Source of the DNA: Isoperla grammatica | Taxonomy: Eukaryota; Arthropoda; Insecta; Plecoptera; Perlodidae | Direction: 5' to 3' | Assembly (NCBI GenBank): GCA_945910005.1 | Contig: OX246745.1 | Coordinates: 15,884,006 to 15,948,005 of the forward strand | DNA length: 64,000 nucleotides | Shown: in pieces, positions 46,241-55,660 of the stretch | Layout: each line of letters begins with the position of its first letter | How positions within the stretch are numbered: the first letter of the stretch is position 1 | Made by a program: the position numbers and the translations under genes | Notes under the pieces: generated by a model | The model's database searches: none | What the model was told of the DNA's origin: nothing | What the model saw: only the letters and a program-made list of their open reading frames with translations

Positions 46241-47737
46241 ACGAAATAATGGTGGGTATAGGTGTATTAGTAAGAAAGTGGAACAAAATATTTTATGTAT
46301 TGTGTTACTTAGAATTACATAAAATAAGATCACTTGAGATATTATTCGTTTTCATTCAAACACACGAAATATATTTTACATTAGATCCCCTATAAAAAGA
46401 ATGTCAAACTTTACACCAAAGGTACTGGGCGCCGCCCTGGCTGCATGTTACGTGACGAGTATTCGATTGGGGGAAGGAAGCCATAGTAATTTTTTTTAGA
46501 ATTAAATCTAATTTAATAAGTTACCAACAGATTTCCCCCGTATAAATGCATGAAGACAAGCCAAGTTCTGCAAGTATTGTATAGTGCACTCGACGTATCT
46601 CGCAGGTGGTGTTCTCATAGATAAATCTAATAGCTCTAATCTATCTGGTAGTGTATTGCTACTATCAACGCGTCTGTTGGCAGGCTTTCTCAGAGCACAT
46701 TCCAAGCATGGCCATGGTCCACAGGTCCACTCTAGAACAGGAGAACAACAACCAAGTATCGGGAAATGCGTTGAAATAGACCGTGTGGAGTGACGGTCTC
46801 TTTTGAGAATCTTTCAGGTATGACGACAGCACGTTGCTTGGTACATTGAGCCAACTTTAACTAGCCTACTCTGCAACCTTGTTTTTAAAGGGGGGGGTGG
46901 GGAGGGTCAGTAGTTGACCGCCAAGCTGTAAAATCAATTCGGCTCGAGAATCAATGTGCTGCATGTTCCATAACCTCATTCTCAGCTGATCTACCATCTA
47001 AGGCTTCTTCTACGTCGCTGGGTGAGTTCATTATGCACAAACATGTACAATACTATTGTTGCAATTTAAAATAAATACATTCACAATTTAATTTCTTACT
47101 CGTGCAGACGAAGCTCACAACTTACTTTGGTTCCAAGAAACGTTCAATGTTTCGGGGTCGCACCAGACAATTATGACTCTGACGTCACGTCGGCTACAGC
47201 CATTCAAATATAAGCAGTACGCTTTGTTTTACTTTTGTTCACTGACGATGAACAGGACGGAATATATTGCTAGAATGACTTCATTAACCTTGAACTGAAA
47301 GCAAACAGCTATTTCGTTTTTTAGATTTAGTTTTCTTCCGGGCAGTACAGCTGTTCGCTTCACGTCTCGATCCACTATCATGGCCTGGAACCAATGATGC
47401 ACCTACTTACTCTAAGCTCGAGGCCCAGATACACAAAATTACAAGAAAGAAGATGCGAATAACTTTTTGAAATAAGCTCTTTAAGTGAGTGTTTACCTGT
47501 AAAGTGCGATGGTTGCTACTGGTTCTGTTCGTATGCGTATACTCATGCAGCTCTTTGTCCAGTCTGGTGTACGCATGAGACATACGTAAATCAAGGTTAG
47601 GCGAGAATACCTATTTACTCTAAACAATTACTCTCCTGAACTCATTTTTAATCCGATATATGTTACTGGTCGTAATTTCTCATCAGCGTTGTTGACTAGT
47701 GATTCGTACATTAGATTGAGTCAGAAAATAATAGGGT
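46241..47737. other. Non-coding, nothing recognised
   Basis: Contains a G-rich patch near 46890-46907. Short frames (46508-46705, 46584-46793) overlap on opposite strands and look random. Confidence 0.45.
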
Positions 47738-47860
47738 GGTTGCAGGCTATAGTGGTCCAGACTATAATTCCGGAGGTAGCCAATTCGATTCCGGCCACCG
47801 GCAATCTTGACTGAAGGTTTTCCGAGGTTTTCTCAGTCGTAATACCTGAGGGTTTATCAG
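47738..47860 (+). mobile_element. tRNA-derived SINE, family 1
   Basis: CCGGAGGTAGCCAATTCGATTCC with GGCCACCGGCAATCTTGACT and GAAGGTTTTCCGAGGTTTTC, then CTCAGTCGTAATACC. Head and body in the standard order. Confidence 0.85.
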
Positions 47861-48784
47861 ATAAAGCTGGTGTACATCCAATTAACGGTAATTGACGGTA
47901 TTAAAGATGACCACACGAGGGAATAGGAGGCAGCCAAGCAGCTACACCTCTCGCTAAGGCTATTCCAGACACTTATTTAGTTTTTTAACATCCGTACAAA
48001 GAGATTTATAAAGAGTGATAATCTTAAACAATCTCGACAGTAAGGTTATATAACAAATATGAACTATTACCATTAAAAATTTGGTTGAAAATAGCAAGGA
48101 AGCTTATAATAAATGGTATAAATGGTTATCTGGCAAAATGAGACATTAGGTTTGTACATAATATGGGTGATACAAAATTCCATAAAACAATCCAGAGCTG
48201 TGGGTACAATGGCTAAAACTCACAGAGCAAGTATTTTGATACTTTAAAAATTGTAATATCTTATCACAGTAATCTCTGTCTAAAATCTCTTCTAAAAGTC
48301 AAGGCAAATTAGTTTGTTGCCTTACGGCTTTGGGCTTGACGTTATGACATTGGTTGAGCCATTTCGTCAGTGAAAAGGTATAAGATTTAAAATATGTATG
48401 GCATATACATGGGCGAATCAAAACCACATAAGTAACTTGTAAAAGTTGGTTTTACGTAGTTTACGGACAGAAGAAAAGCTATTAGTACAGGGAAACCGAA
48501 AAATACAGGAAATGTATTCCAGGTATTCGGACAACTTGACAAGAACCAAATACATTTAATTACTGGGAAAAACGGATTTCGGATGCAACTCAAGATCATA
48601 ATTTCGATTTTGGCACAGTAATAACTAGTTACTGGAAACAGTTGCCGATTTTGAAACAGTAACACGTCACCCTGAAACGTACTCAAAATTAATACGTTAA
48701 CGGTAACGCGTAACTCGCTACGTTTCTACCCAACTACCCAAAACATGAATTATCCAAATTTGGACATACATTTTTAGAAACAAG
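47861..48784. other. Non-coding, nothing recognised
   Basis: AT-rich DNA upstream of the Gln-rich gene duplication; no feature found. Confidence 0.45.
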
Positions 48785-49256
48785 AAAAATAAATTTGTTT
48801 CAATTTAATTGTAACTCGCGCAACCCGGCCCAATGCCCCTTTTTACTACAAGGAAAGAACACGAGAAAGTTCTAGTTGGGTTTCCCAAGAAACCGGTCTC
48901 AAAACTATAATGTAGGCGGTTTCCCCCTGGATTAATCGTAGCATGAACATCCTCTCGTTACCACAACAACAAACACAGGAAGCCGAGATGACCGATTGTC
49001 GCTGTCGAGTCATCGGTTCATCGCTGTCCCGACTTGATGACATGACTGATGACATGACATGTCAGTATAACCGAAGACTTCGCATTTCACGGTACTCCTT
49101 TGCTGCTGCTGGGAAAACCCCGCCTAGGTTGTTGGTAGGTAGGTATTGAAACTAGTTTTCATAAGATAGCTGACGCATCGTCCGCGAACCCGTTCGCGGC
49201 GACTTGCAACGTAATCAAAGCGCGAGTAGTGGGGGAGGAGGGGTAAGTCAAGTTCC
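48785..49256 (+). promoter_or_regulatory. Duplicated 5' region of Gln-rich gene 1
   Basis: Matches 55020-55578 upstream of gene 2 in ordered blocks: TACTACAAGGA, AAAGTTCTAG, CCACAACAACAAACACAGGA, ATGACATGACA, GAAGACTTC and TTTTCATAAGA. Retention of these words where the spacers have diverged marks them as candidate regulatory sites. The blocks are seen; their function is inferred. Confidence 0.55.
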
Positions 49257-49264
49257 TACATAAA
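49257..49264 (+). promoter_or_regulatory. TATA-like box of Gln-rich gene 1
   Basis: TACATAAA, 81 nt before the ATG, within AGTTCCTACATAAACATCGA. It aligns with TATTTAAG at 55579 in gene 2, where the flanking AGTTCCTA and TCGAA are conserved and the distance to the ATG (82 nt) is the same. Confidence 0.6.
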
Positions 49265-49337
49265 CATCGAACACGTTACAGACTGTTTAGTACACTGTGT
49301 TCGATCGTGTTGTGGTTTTTCATCGCATCTTCCCACA

Positions 49338-50737
49338 ATGGTGAGTAAGAAGAGTTAGAAAACAGCTGCTGTAGTTTGTGAATTCTTTGAATCTTAACCA
49401 CATTGTCAAGGCTATTGTTTCGGGCGGAGCTTAGAGTCAAGTGAGGACTCGTTGCTACACCTGGCAAGAATTGTCTCTCACGGCCCGGTTTGAGATCAGA
49501 CATTGTTGTTATAAAACTGATTTTACGTCGTATATATCTCGTGTCGTAGCGCTAGAATCCTTCGAAACATCGTGTGTCGGGTTGTATAAACGTCGTGAGG
49601 AGCCACACTTATTCCATTTAAACTTAAATCTACCTCCCAACCAGTGTACGATTTTTGTAATTTGTGATTGACCGTCATACACATATTTTGCATGAAGCCG
49701 AGCGTAAAAGTATAAACCAAAACTAACATTGTGGCAAAATTTGTTGGACAATTCTGCAGCAATAGATCTAATGTTTTAAGATTATTTGAAGCAGTTATTC
49801 AACCTGTATTTAAACAATAAGGAATCTACCTACGCATATAGGTAATATATGGATAGATTAGTGATCTTAGTGTTTGTGCTTTTACACTTCAATATAATAT
49901 TTGATAATAATCTTATTGTTATTATTATTTTTATTATTATTAATATTATTATTTTATAAACAGCTCACATTACAATGTCCCAACAATTTACATGTTTTGT
50001 AAACATTTATAATTTGTATTTCCACATGAGTAGCTTACGCATGAAATTATCTGTAATTATATCCTGTTCAACTGAAGCAACCTTATCGATGTCATCGGGT
50101 ACTCGTGACCAATCAGCGATCGGTGTTTGGAAGTAGGTCTCGCTGGTTGGCCTCAAAGCGTCAGTAAGGTTGTTGGACTCGTAGGTCTATAGTCCAATGG
50201 GATAGTTGGTGTTCAATCTTGTGATATGTTTGTTGTCAACAGAGAGCCATCGTGTGCCTAGTGTTCGTCGCGGTGCTTGCAGTCGCTATGGCACAGAGGT
50301 CTCCGTACGCCCCAAGGCCAGTCGGCTATCCAGACGTTCTCAACCGTTTCAAGGGGGACGAAGACGATCTACCCAACCGATTGGGAGAAACAAACTCGAC
50401 CCGAGACCAGGGACCACTTCAGACCCCAGATGGACAAATCGGGGACCCCTACCTCTTGCAACAGGTACCCAAGTGGCCTCGGGAGCACCAGCCCTTCTGG
50501 TACCTGAATCAGCAGCACATCATGAATCACAGAGGACAAGCCCAGGCCGGTCAACAGGCAGGGACACAGGCCGGTCAACAGCCAGGGACACAGGCCGGTC
50601 AACAGCCAAGCCGTCAGCCAAGTCGTCAGCAAGCAGGTCAAGCCAGTCGTCAGCAAGCAGGTCAAGCCAGTCGTCAGCAAGCAGGCCAAGCCAGTCGTCA
50701 GCAAGGAACTCAGCAGTGGAACAACAATCCGCAATAA
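49338..50737 (+). CDS. Secreted Gln-rich repeat protein 1
   Basis: Exon 1 contributes only the ATG (49338-49340, immediately followed by gtgagt). Exon 2 (50243-50737, acceptor tgtcaacag) completes 165 residues. MRAIVCLVFVAVLAVAMA is a clear signal peptide. A conserved segment of about 75 residues follows, with SPYAPRPVG, an N-glycosylation site in GETNSTRD, GDPYLLQQ and PKWPREHQPFWYLNQQHI. The rest is Gln/Ser/Ala/Gly/Arg-rich, built from 8-residue (24-nt) units such as GTQAGQQP and QAGQASRQ, and ends NNNPQ. No cysteine follows the signal peptide. I recognise no family; the composition suggests an extracellular structural, mucous or matrix protein, which is inference. Gene 2 (55661-57879) is its paralogue: about 83% identity by eye over the first 86 mature residues, with 28 consecutive identical positions at their end. 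The 0.9-kb intron is at the same place in both. Confidence 0.85.
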
Positions 50738-50902
50738 ACATACCCCCTGAAGTTCAACAAATTATCCCACCTACATCAATATGTAATGACACGTAATCTC
50801 TTATTATAAGTAAATGTGCTTCTAGTTGATCTAAAATTGACTATTTTCATTAATTATCTGATAAAACCATAATTATTGACTGTGGTTGAAGTGGGTGTGT
50901 GA

Positions 50903-50919
50903 GGGGGGGGGGGGGGGGG
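50903..50919 (+). repeat. G17 homopolymer in 3' flank
   Basis: Uninterrupted G run within a G-rich stretch 165 nt beyond the stop of Gln-rich gene 1. Confidence 0.95.
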
Positions 50920-51063
50920 AGGGCTCATCAATTCGAGGGCAAATATATCTCAGTGTGAACTAAGAAGACAATCACGTTACTCCCAGAGAGAAGATCACCA
51001 CTATAGCTGCGAACATATAACGATTATCATACATTGAACTGTTACTATAATAAGTATGTTTTT

Positions 51064-51069
51064 AATAAA
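51064..51069 (+). terminator. Candidate polyadenylation signal of Gln-rich gene 1
   Basis: AATAAA about 330 nt after the stop; the corresponding signal of gene 2 is at 58065. Another AATAAA overlaps the stop codon itself in both genes (CAATAAAC), probably by coincidence of Gln-stop coding. Confidence 0.45.
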
Positions 51070-51119
51070 ACCAACCTTATTCTAACGTATACATCTTACG
51101 CAATTATTTTCTTTTCCCG

Positions 51120-51265
51120 CTCCTAAAGCCTCCGATATAAGCATGAGCTACAAGAATGTTTGTTTTGTTTATTTATTATCAGTGGTCGAAGTTCAGTTAG
51201 AATTGCGTTCTGTTTTAATAACCTTCTAGTGGCGGAGCTTCTGGAACTTCGTGTAGTCTCTTGCC
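51120..51265. repeat. 3' flank duplicated with gene 2
   Basis: CTACAAGAATGTTTGTTTTG, TGTGGTCGAA-like and GTGGCGGAGCTTCTGGAACT match 58130-58235. They show that the Gln-rich duplication reaches about 500 bp past the stop. Confidence 0.7.
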
Positions 51266-51300
51266 ATAAGCCAAGTATTTTTTACATACATTGGTATACA

Positions 51301-51770
51301 TAAGGTGACCAGACGTGCCGGTTTTACCGGGATCGTCCCGTTTTTTTATGACTGTCCCATTGTCCCAAAAATAGTTGTCGAGACGGCAAAATGTCCCAGT
51401 TTTCAGAAATCAACCGATTACAGTATTTCATTTTTCCTTTAAATTAATATGAATTGTATACATTTTCAAATTAAAATTTATAGCGTTAATAACAAAGAAA
51501 AAATCCAACTCAGCTAGTAAGGCAAGATTTCATTTGTGTAAGTTTAGTTTATTTTCATTAGACATAAGTAAAAGAAGAAACAAATATTAGGATCAATTCT
51601 AAAAAGTAAATGCACTAATAATGTTTCCCTTCAAATGCTTGTAATTATTAATGTATTGCTTTCCTTGCTCAGATCGCTCTAAGTCTAAAGGCTATCTTGA
51701 GGTCAAATATACCCGATACAATTTTCGCCTCTGGCGGCTGGGGCTCAGCCCCAGACCCCTTATGTGCCGC
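51301..51770. mobile_element. Truncated hAT-like element
   Basis: The left end TAAGGTGACCAGACGTGCCG with CGGTTTTACCGGGATCGTCC resembles the CCCGG-rich subterminal part of 52805-53427, and the segment ends with the module GGCGGCTGGGGCTCAGCCCC. No matching right terminus or duplication, so the right end is probably lost. Confidence 0.5.
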
Positions 51771-52804
51771 GCAGGTATACCTGATCACTAGGGATCAGAT
51801 TTATATTCCCTAAAAACCACTGAGATATGCGCATGTATATTCCCTTAAAAACAAGAAACTATTCTCAAATATTCCTCCCCAAAACACCAAAATATTCCGT
51901 TTTATTCTTTGTATTGCCGTTATGATAACTTATCGATTGGAAGTATATATGTGCGATTAAAACAAAATAAAAATTGTTCTCAAACATAAATATAAGGACC
52001 ACTTGTTGTTTAGAATACATCAAATGATTCACTACTAAATGATTCACTTACCCCCTGATGTGATTACAAGCTTGGCAAAACACTATAGCACCATCCTTAG
52101 TCAACCATTTTATCTGTTTTAATCCAAACATCCAATACCGACTTTCACACACTTTGGATGTCGTTGTCAAAAAAACATGACGCACAATACACGATAAAAG
52201 AACACAACACAGCAGAGCACACACACCACTTGCGGATAACAACTTTCTTCTGTAAGTGTCAACCCTCGTCAGCGAGACAAGAGTCAGCACCCGACCGAAG
52301 GCGCTAGCTAGTTGGACGAACGGTAGTTGTCCCAAGAGTACCTTCGGGAACCCGTACTATGACCTACAGGAAAATGACCACTGGCTACCTGGATATTAAG
52401 GCAACAGGTTAGGGGGTGGTTTATCTATACTGTTGAATATTGTTCATCTTAATTGGTTGGCGGTGACTTTGAATAAACTGGTTTCCTCAAAGGCTGCCGC
52501 ACTGACTGGGGCATGACATGGGTTTGACAGTTGGCACTTTTCCGCAGAGAATATAGGTGCTTTTCCCTGTAGGTACTTTTCCCGTTGGCCATAAGACATG
52601 TACCCGTACCTTCCACATGCTTTCGTGTTTCGTCACAGGCGACGGGGGCGCAGAATGTCCACCTACAGAAACTCAGCTAGACGGAAAGTCGACAGAAAGC
52701 ACGGAAACTCAACATCAAAGAAATACCCGCTCGCGGAAAGCCAACCTAAGGAAAGTCGACTGTAAAAGGAAGACGCTAACAAATAATAAACGGTATATTG
52801 TGAA
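51771..52804. other. Non-coding, short repeats only
   Basis: GGTGCTTTTCC / GGTACTTTTCC words repeat near 52555-52582 and AAAGTCGACAG / AAAGTCGACTG near 52685 and 52756. No credible gene; frames 52048-52335 and 52557-52880 show no domain. Confidence 0.4.
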
Positions 52805-53427
52805 TAGGGTTCCCAACCGTCCCGGTTTGACCGGGACTGACCAGGAATTGAAGATCTTGTCCTGGTTGAAATTAAACTGATTCCGGGACGGCAAATGTCC
52901 CGGAATTACATGAAAGTACCTTACTTCTGCCAGCGACCCCGCGCCGCCCGAAACGTGAGCTCGAAACGAGCAGTGAGAATGGATTATAAATTAATGACAG
53001 CATGGTTTCCAAAGTTGACTTTTTCAAATGCACGATGTTTTCTTAATCATTTCGTAGGTTTCAGTAAATATAGGTATACCCTGTTAATATTGTTATCATC
53101 ACACAATAATTAAATTAAAATACAAATCTCAAACAGGCACGTATAGACTCCTAATTTCTAATTCTCTGCCCATCCTTTAAATGCAAGTGAAAGATTTTTG
53201 TTCAAAAGGAATGCGTGTTGAACTCTTTGGAATTCTGGTTAGCTTTAAGTTAACTTCTTGTCAAGTAGTAAAAACATATTTTTGGAACGTAAATCATGAA
53301 AAATGGTCCAAAAAAATTTCGCCTTCGGCGATAGGCCTCCGGCGGGCCTCCGGCAGTATCACGTGGGCTGTTTCCTTTTCCTACATTATTTGTCCCGGAA
53401 TGTTACTTTCCAGAGTTGGGAACCCTA
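52805..53427. mobile_element. hAT-type non-autonomous element, 623 bp
   Basis: Ends TAGGGTTCCCAAC and GTTGGGAACCCTA with the exact 8-bp duplication ATTGTGAA (52797-52804, 53428-53435). CGTCCCGGTTTGACCGGGAC lies inside the left end, and CGCCTTCGGCGATAGGCCTC near 53320. It is a relative of 42663-43307, whose terminus differs by TTGCCAAC for TTCCCAAC. Confidence 0.92.
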
Positions 53428-53493
53428 ATTGTGAACCTAACACCTAACACCTGTAATAGCCCGTTTAAGATATCCCCCCTTCCATTTCTCTGG

Positions 53494-53597
53494 TGCAGAA
53501 ACTCAACAGTAGGCGCGATACCTTTGGCGGTAAAGGCGATAAGATAACTCGCTATCAGTACATCAGTTACGGGGACATCTACTGTTGAGTTTCTGCA
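53494..53597. repeat. Hairpin with perfect 19-bp arms
   Basis: TGCAGAAACTCAACAGTAG (53494-53512) is perfectly complemented by 53579-53597, enclosing 66 bp. CAGAAACTCA also occurs near 52664. Confidence 0.8.
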
Positions 53598-53630
53598 GGT
53601 CGACTTTACGGGTACCCGCGACGGGGCCGT

Positions 53631-53700
53631 ACTCGTAGCCAATCAGCGATCGGTATTTGCGCGGGTGTGTCTCGGACGGTTCGCTGGTTGGTTACGAGTG
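53631..53700. repeat. Small inverted-repeat element
   Basis: ACTCGTAGCCAATCAGCGA and TCGCTGGTTGGTTACGAGT are inverted. A related sequence lies at about 50099-50155 (ACTCGTGACCAATCAGCGAT with CGCTGGTTGG), inside the intron of Gln-rich gene 1. Confidence 0.65.
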
Positions 53701-55014
53701 ACTCGCCTGTGACCAAAGCATGTAAGATAATTCTGGGCCAAGCGGCATTGTTTTGTTGCATGTGTAGAGAGAGGGGGTTAGAAATAGCGAAGATCTTCTT
53801 CACTCTTCAGTGCCATTGAACGAGGTGTGGCCGGATGTGACCACTGGGTTTTAAAATTCTTTTAAAACAGAAACATAAAAGTACAGGAAAATTGTATATT
53901 CGTCCCTGCTAAACGGGAAAAACGGGAAAACGAAGAGAAAATGTATTTTCCGCTATATATTCTATGTATTCTCTACAAATAGACAAAATATTCCAAAATA
54001 TTCTTCAATACCTCTTAATATTCTCTGACATACAAAATATAGCTAAATATTCCGACACAAGTTTGTATTTTGGATATCACAAGGTCATGAAACGCAAACA
54101 CATATAATTTCATGGCACGCAGTTGAATAGCCATAGAATGCCAAGCCACATTTTCCAACCCACGGCCGCACGTGACTTTCCGTCTGATCCTTCACTTACC
54201 AGAGCTGAGCATCTACTGGTATTTGTTTGGCTTATGGTCATACGATTTCTTCACTACATATATTTCTCAAAAGTAACATAATATATTTTATTTTTTAAAC
54301 AGAGGTTCATTGCTTTCCCAAGAGTAATCCAAGTGCTCCACTATTGATACTGGATTACTTCTTATTATATGTTCCAGAAAGAATCAATCCCAAGCTAATC
54401 CCACTCATCCCTTTTTAACTGAGATTTCTCGGGTTAATTGGATCGGTTGTAGCGCGAGTTTGAATTTATAAACTTTTAACTAATGATTCGACACTTCAAT
54501 TACAAACCAATATTATAATTGAAGAGGTACGCAACCAAATAAATTTATTATTAGACTATGATTATGACAAATAAATACACTTTCCTACTAATGTAGTTTC
54601 CAAAATGCAAATTTACCTCATTTACCAAGCAAAACAAATCCCGTAAGTCATCTAATTTTGTCGTTTATGTCATAGTATCCATCTAGACGTCACGGCAGTT
54701 CATTCGAGGTTATTTACGAGATGAATCTGAGTTCGCGCCTACTGAATAATTTTGCGCGCGAATTAAATTAAAATCGCCTCTGTTCACAAAATGTAAATAG
54801 ATGATTTTCAGAATTGATCTAGCAAGCCGTGATACGCTCTATCTAAGGGTCCTTGACAGTTATACGTTGAGGAGCATTGTTCACTGTTATGCATTGTTGT
54901 CATTGAAGATCTGGGTCCTAGATGAATTCTGAAAAAGGTATATTGTTTACATGATCTTTTCCATGCATTTTAAAAATTACGAATTTCAAAATTGTGGATA
55001 TAAACTTGTTGAAA
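53701..55014. other. Non-coding, nothing recognised
   Basis: AT-rich intergenic DNA between the hAT cluster and gene 2's duplicated 5' region. No exon found. Confidence 0.45.
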
Positions 55015-55019
55015 CATAG

Positions 55020-55578
55020 GGAAAACAATACATTTATTTAAATGCAATTGTTACCCGCGCAAGCTAGCCCCAATCCGTGTTTATACTACAAGGAGATGGG
55101 CGAAAAAGTTCTAGAAGGGTTTCCCAATTCCCAAGGAACCAGCCGGTCTCTAAGCTAGTGGTTTCCTGCTGGATTACGGTTGTAGAAACATCCTCCCATA
55201 ACCACAACAACAAACACAGGAAACCGAGATTTCCCTTCGCTCCGATTTGAAGACAGCGACGTAGTTATTATAAAAATCAGGGATGACATGACAGTATGGA
55301 AGAAGACTTCACATTTCAAGGTACCTACCTACGTCATCTGCTAGGATACGACACCTTGGTTGGTTATCAAACCATGATGACGAAACCATGGAGTTACTAG
55401 TTAGTACTAGCGATAGTTGTAGTACTAGGAGGAAGAGGAAAACTAATTTTCATAAGACAGTCGTGTCACAACGGCCGCCTCGTAAAATACGTGACCATTA
55501 TGTGTGTGTGTGTGGGGGGGGGGGGGGGGGGGATTAGGGGAAGAGAGGGGAGGAGGAAAAAGAAGCAACTCCAGTTCC
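55020..55578 (+). promoter_or_regulatory. Duplicated 5' region of Gln-rich gene 2
   Basis: Counterpart of 48785-49256, longer by small insertions, including the G19 run at 55514-55532. The block CCACAACAACAAACACAGGA is retained exactly. Confidence 0.55.
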
Positions 55579-55586
55579 TATTTAAG
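55579..55586 (+). promoter_or_regulatory. TATA box of Gln-rich gene 2
   Basis: TATTTAAG, 82 nt before the ATG, in CCAGTTCCTATTTAAGTATC; position conserved with gene 1. Confidence 0.6.
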
Positions 55587-55660
55587 TATCGAAAATGTTC
55601 CAGATTAATTAGTAGACTTACTCTTTGGTCGTGTTATTGGTTTCATTGCATCTTCCTAGA

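Noticed and set aside
50369..50741. Antisense Leu/Thr-rich frames opposite Gln-rich gene 1
   Set aside because: CAG-type Gln codons read in reverse give Leu-rich frames; the plus strand has the signal peptide, splice sites and a paralogue.
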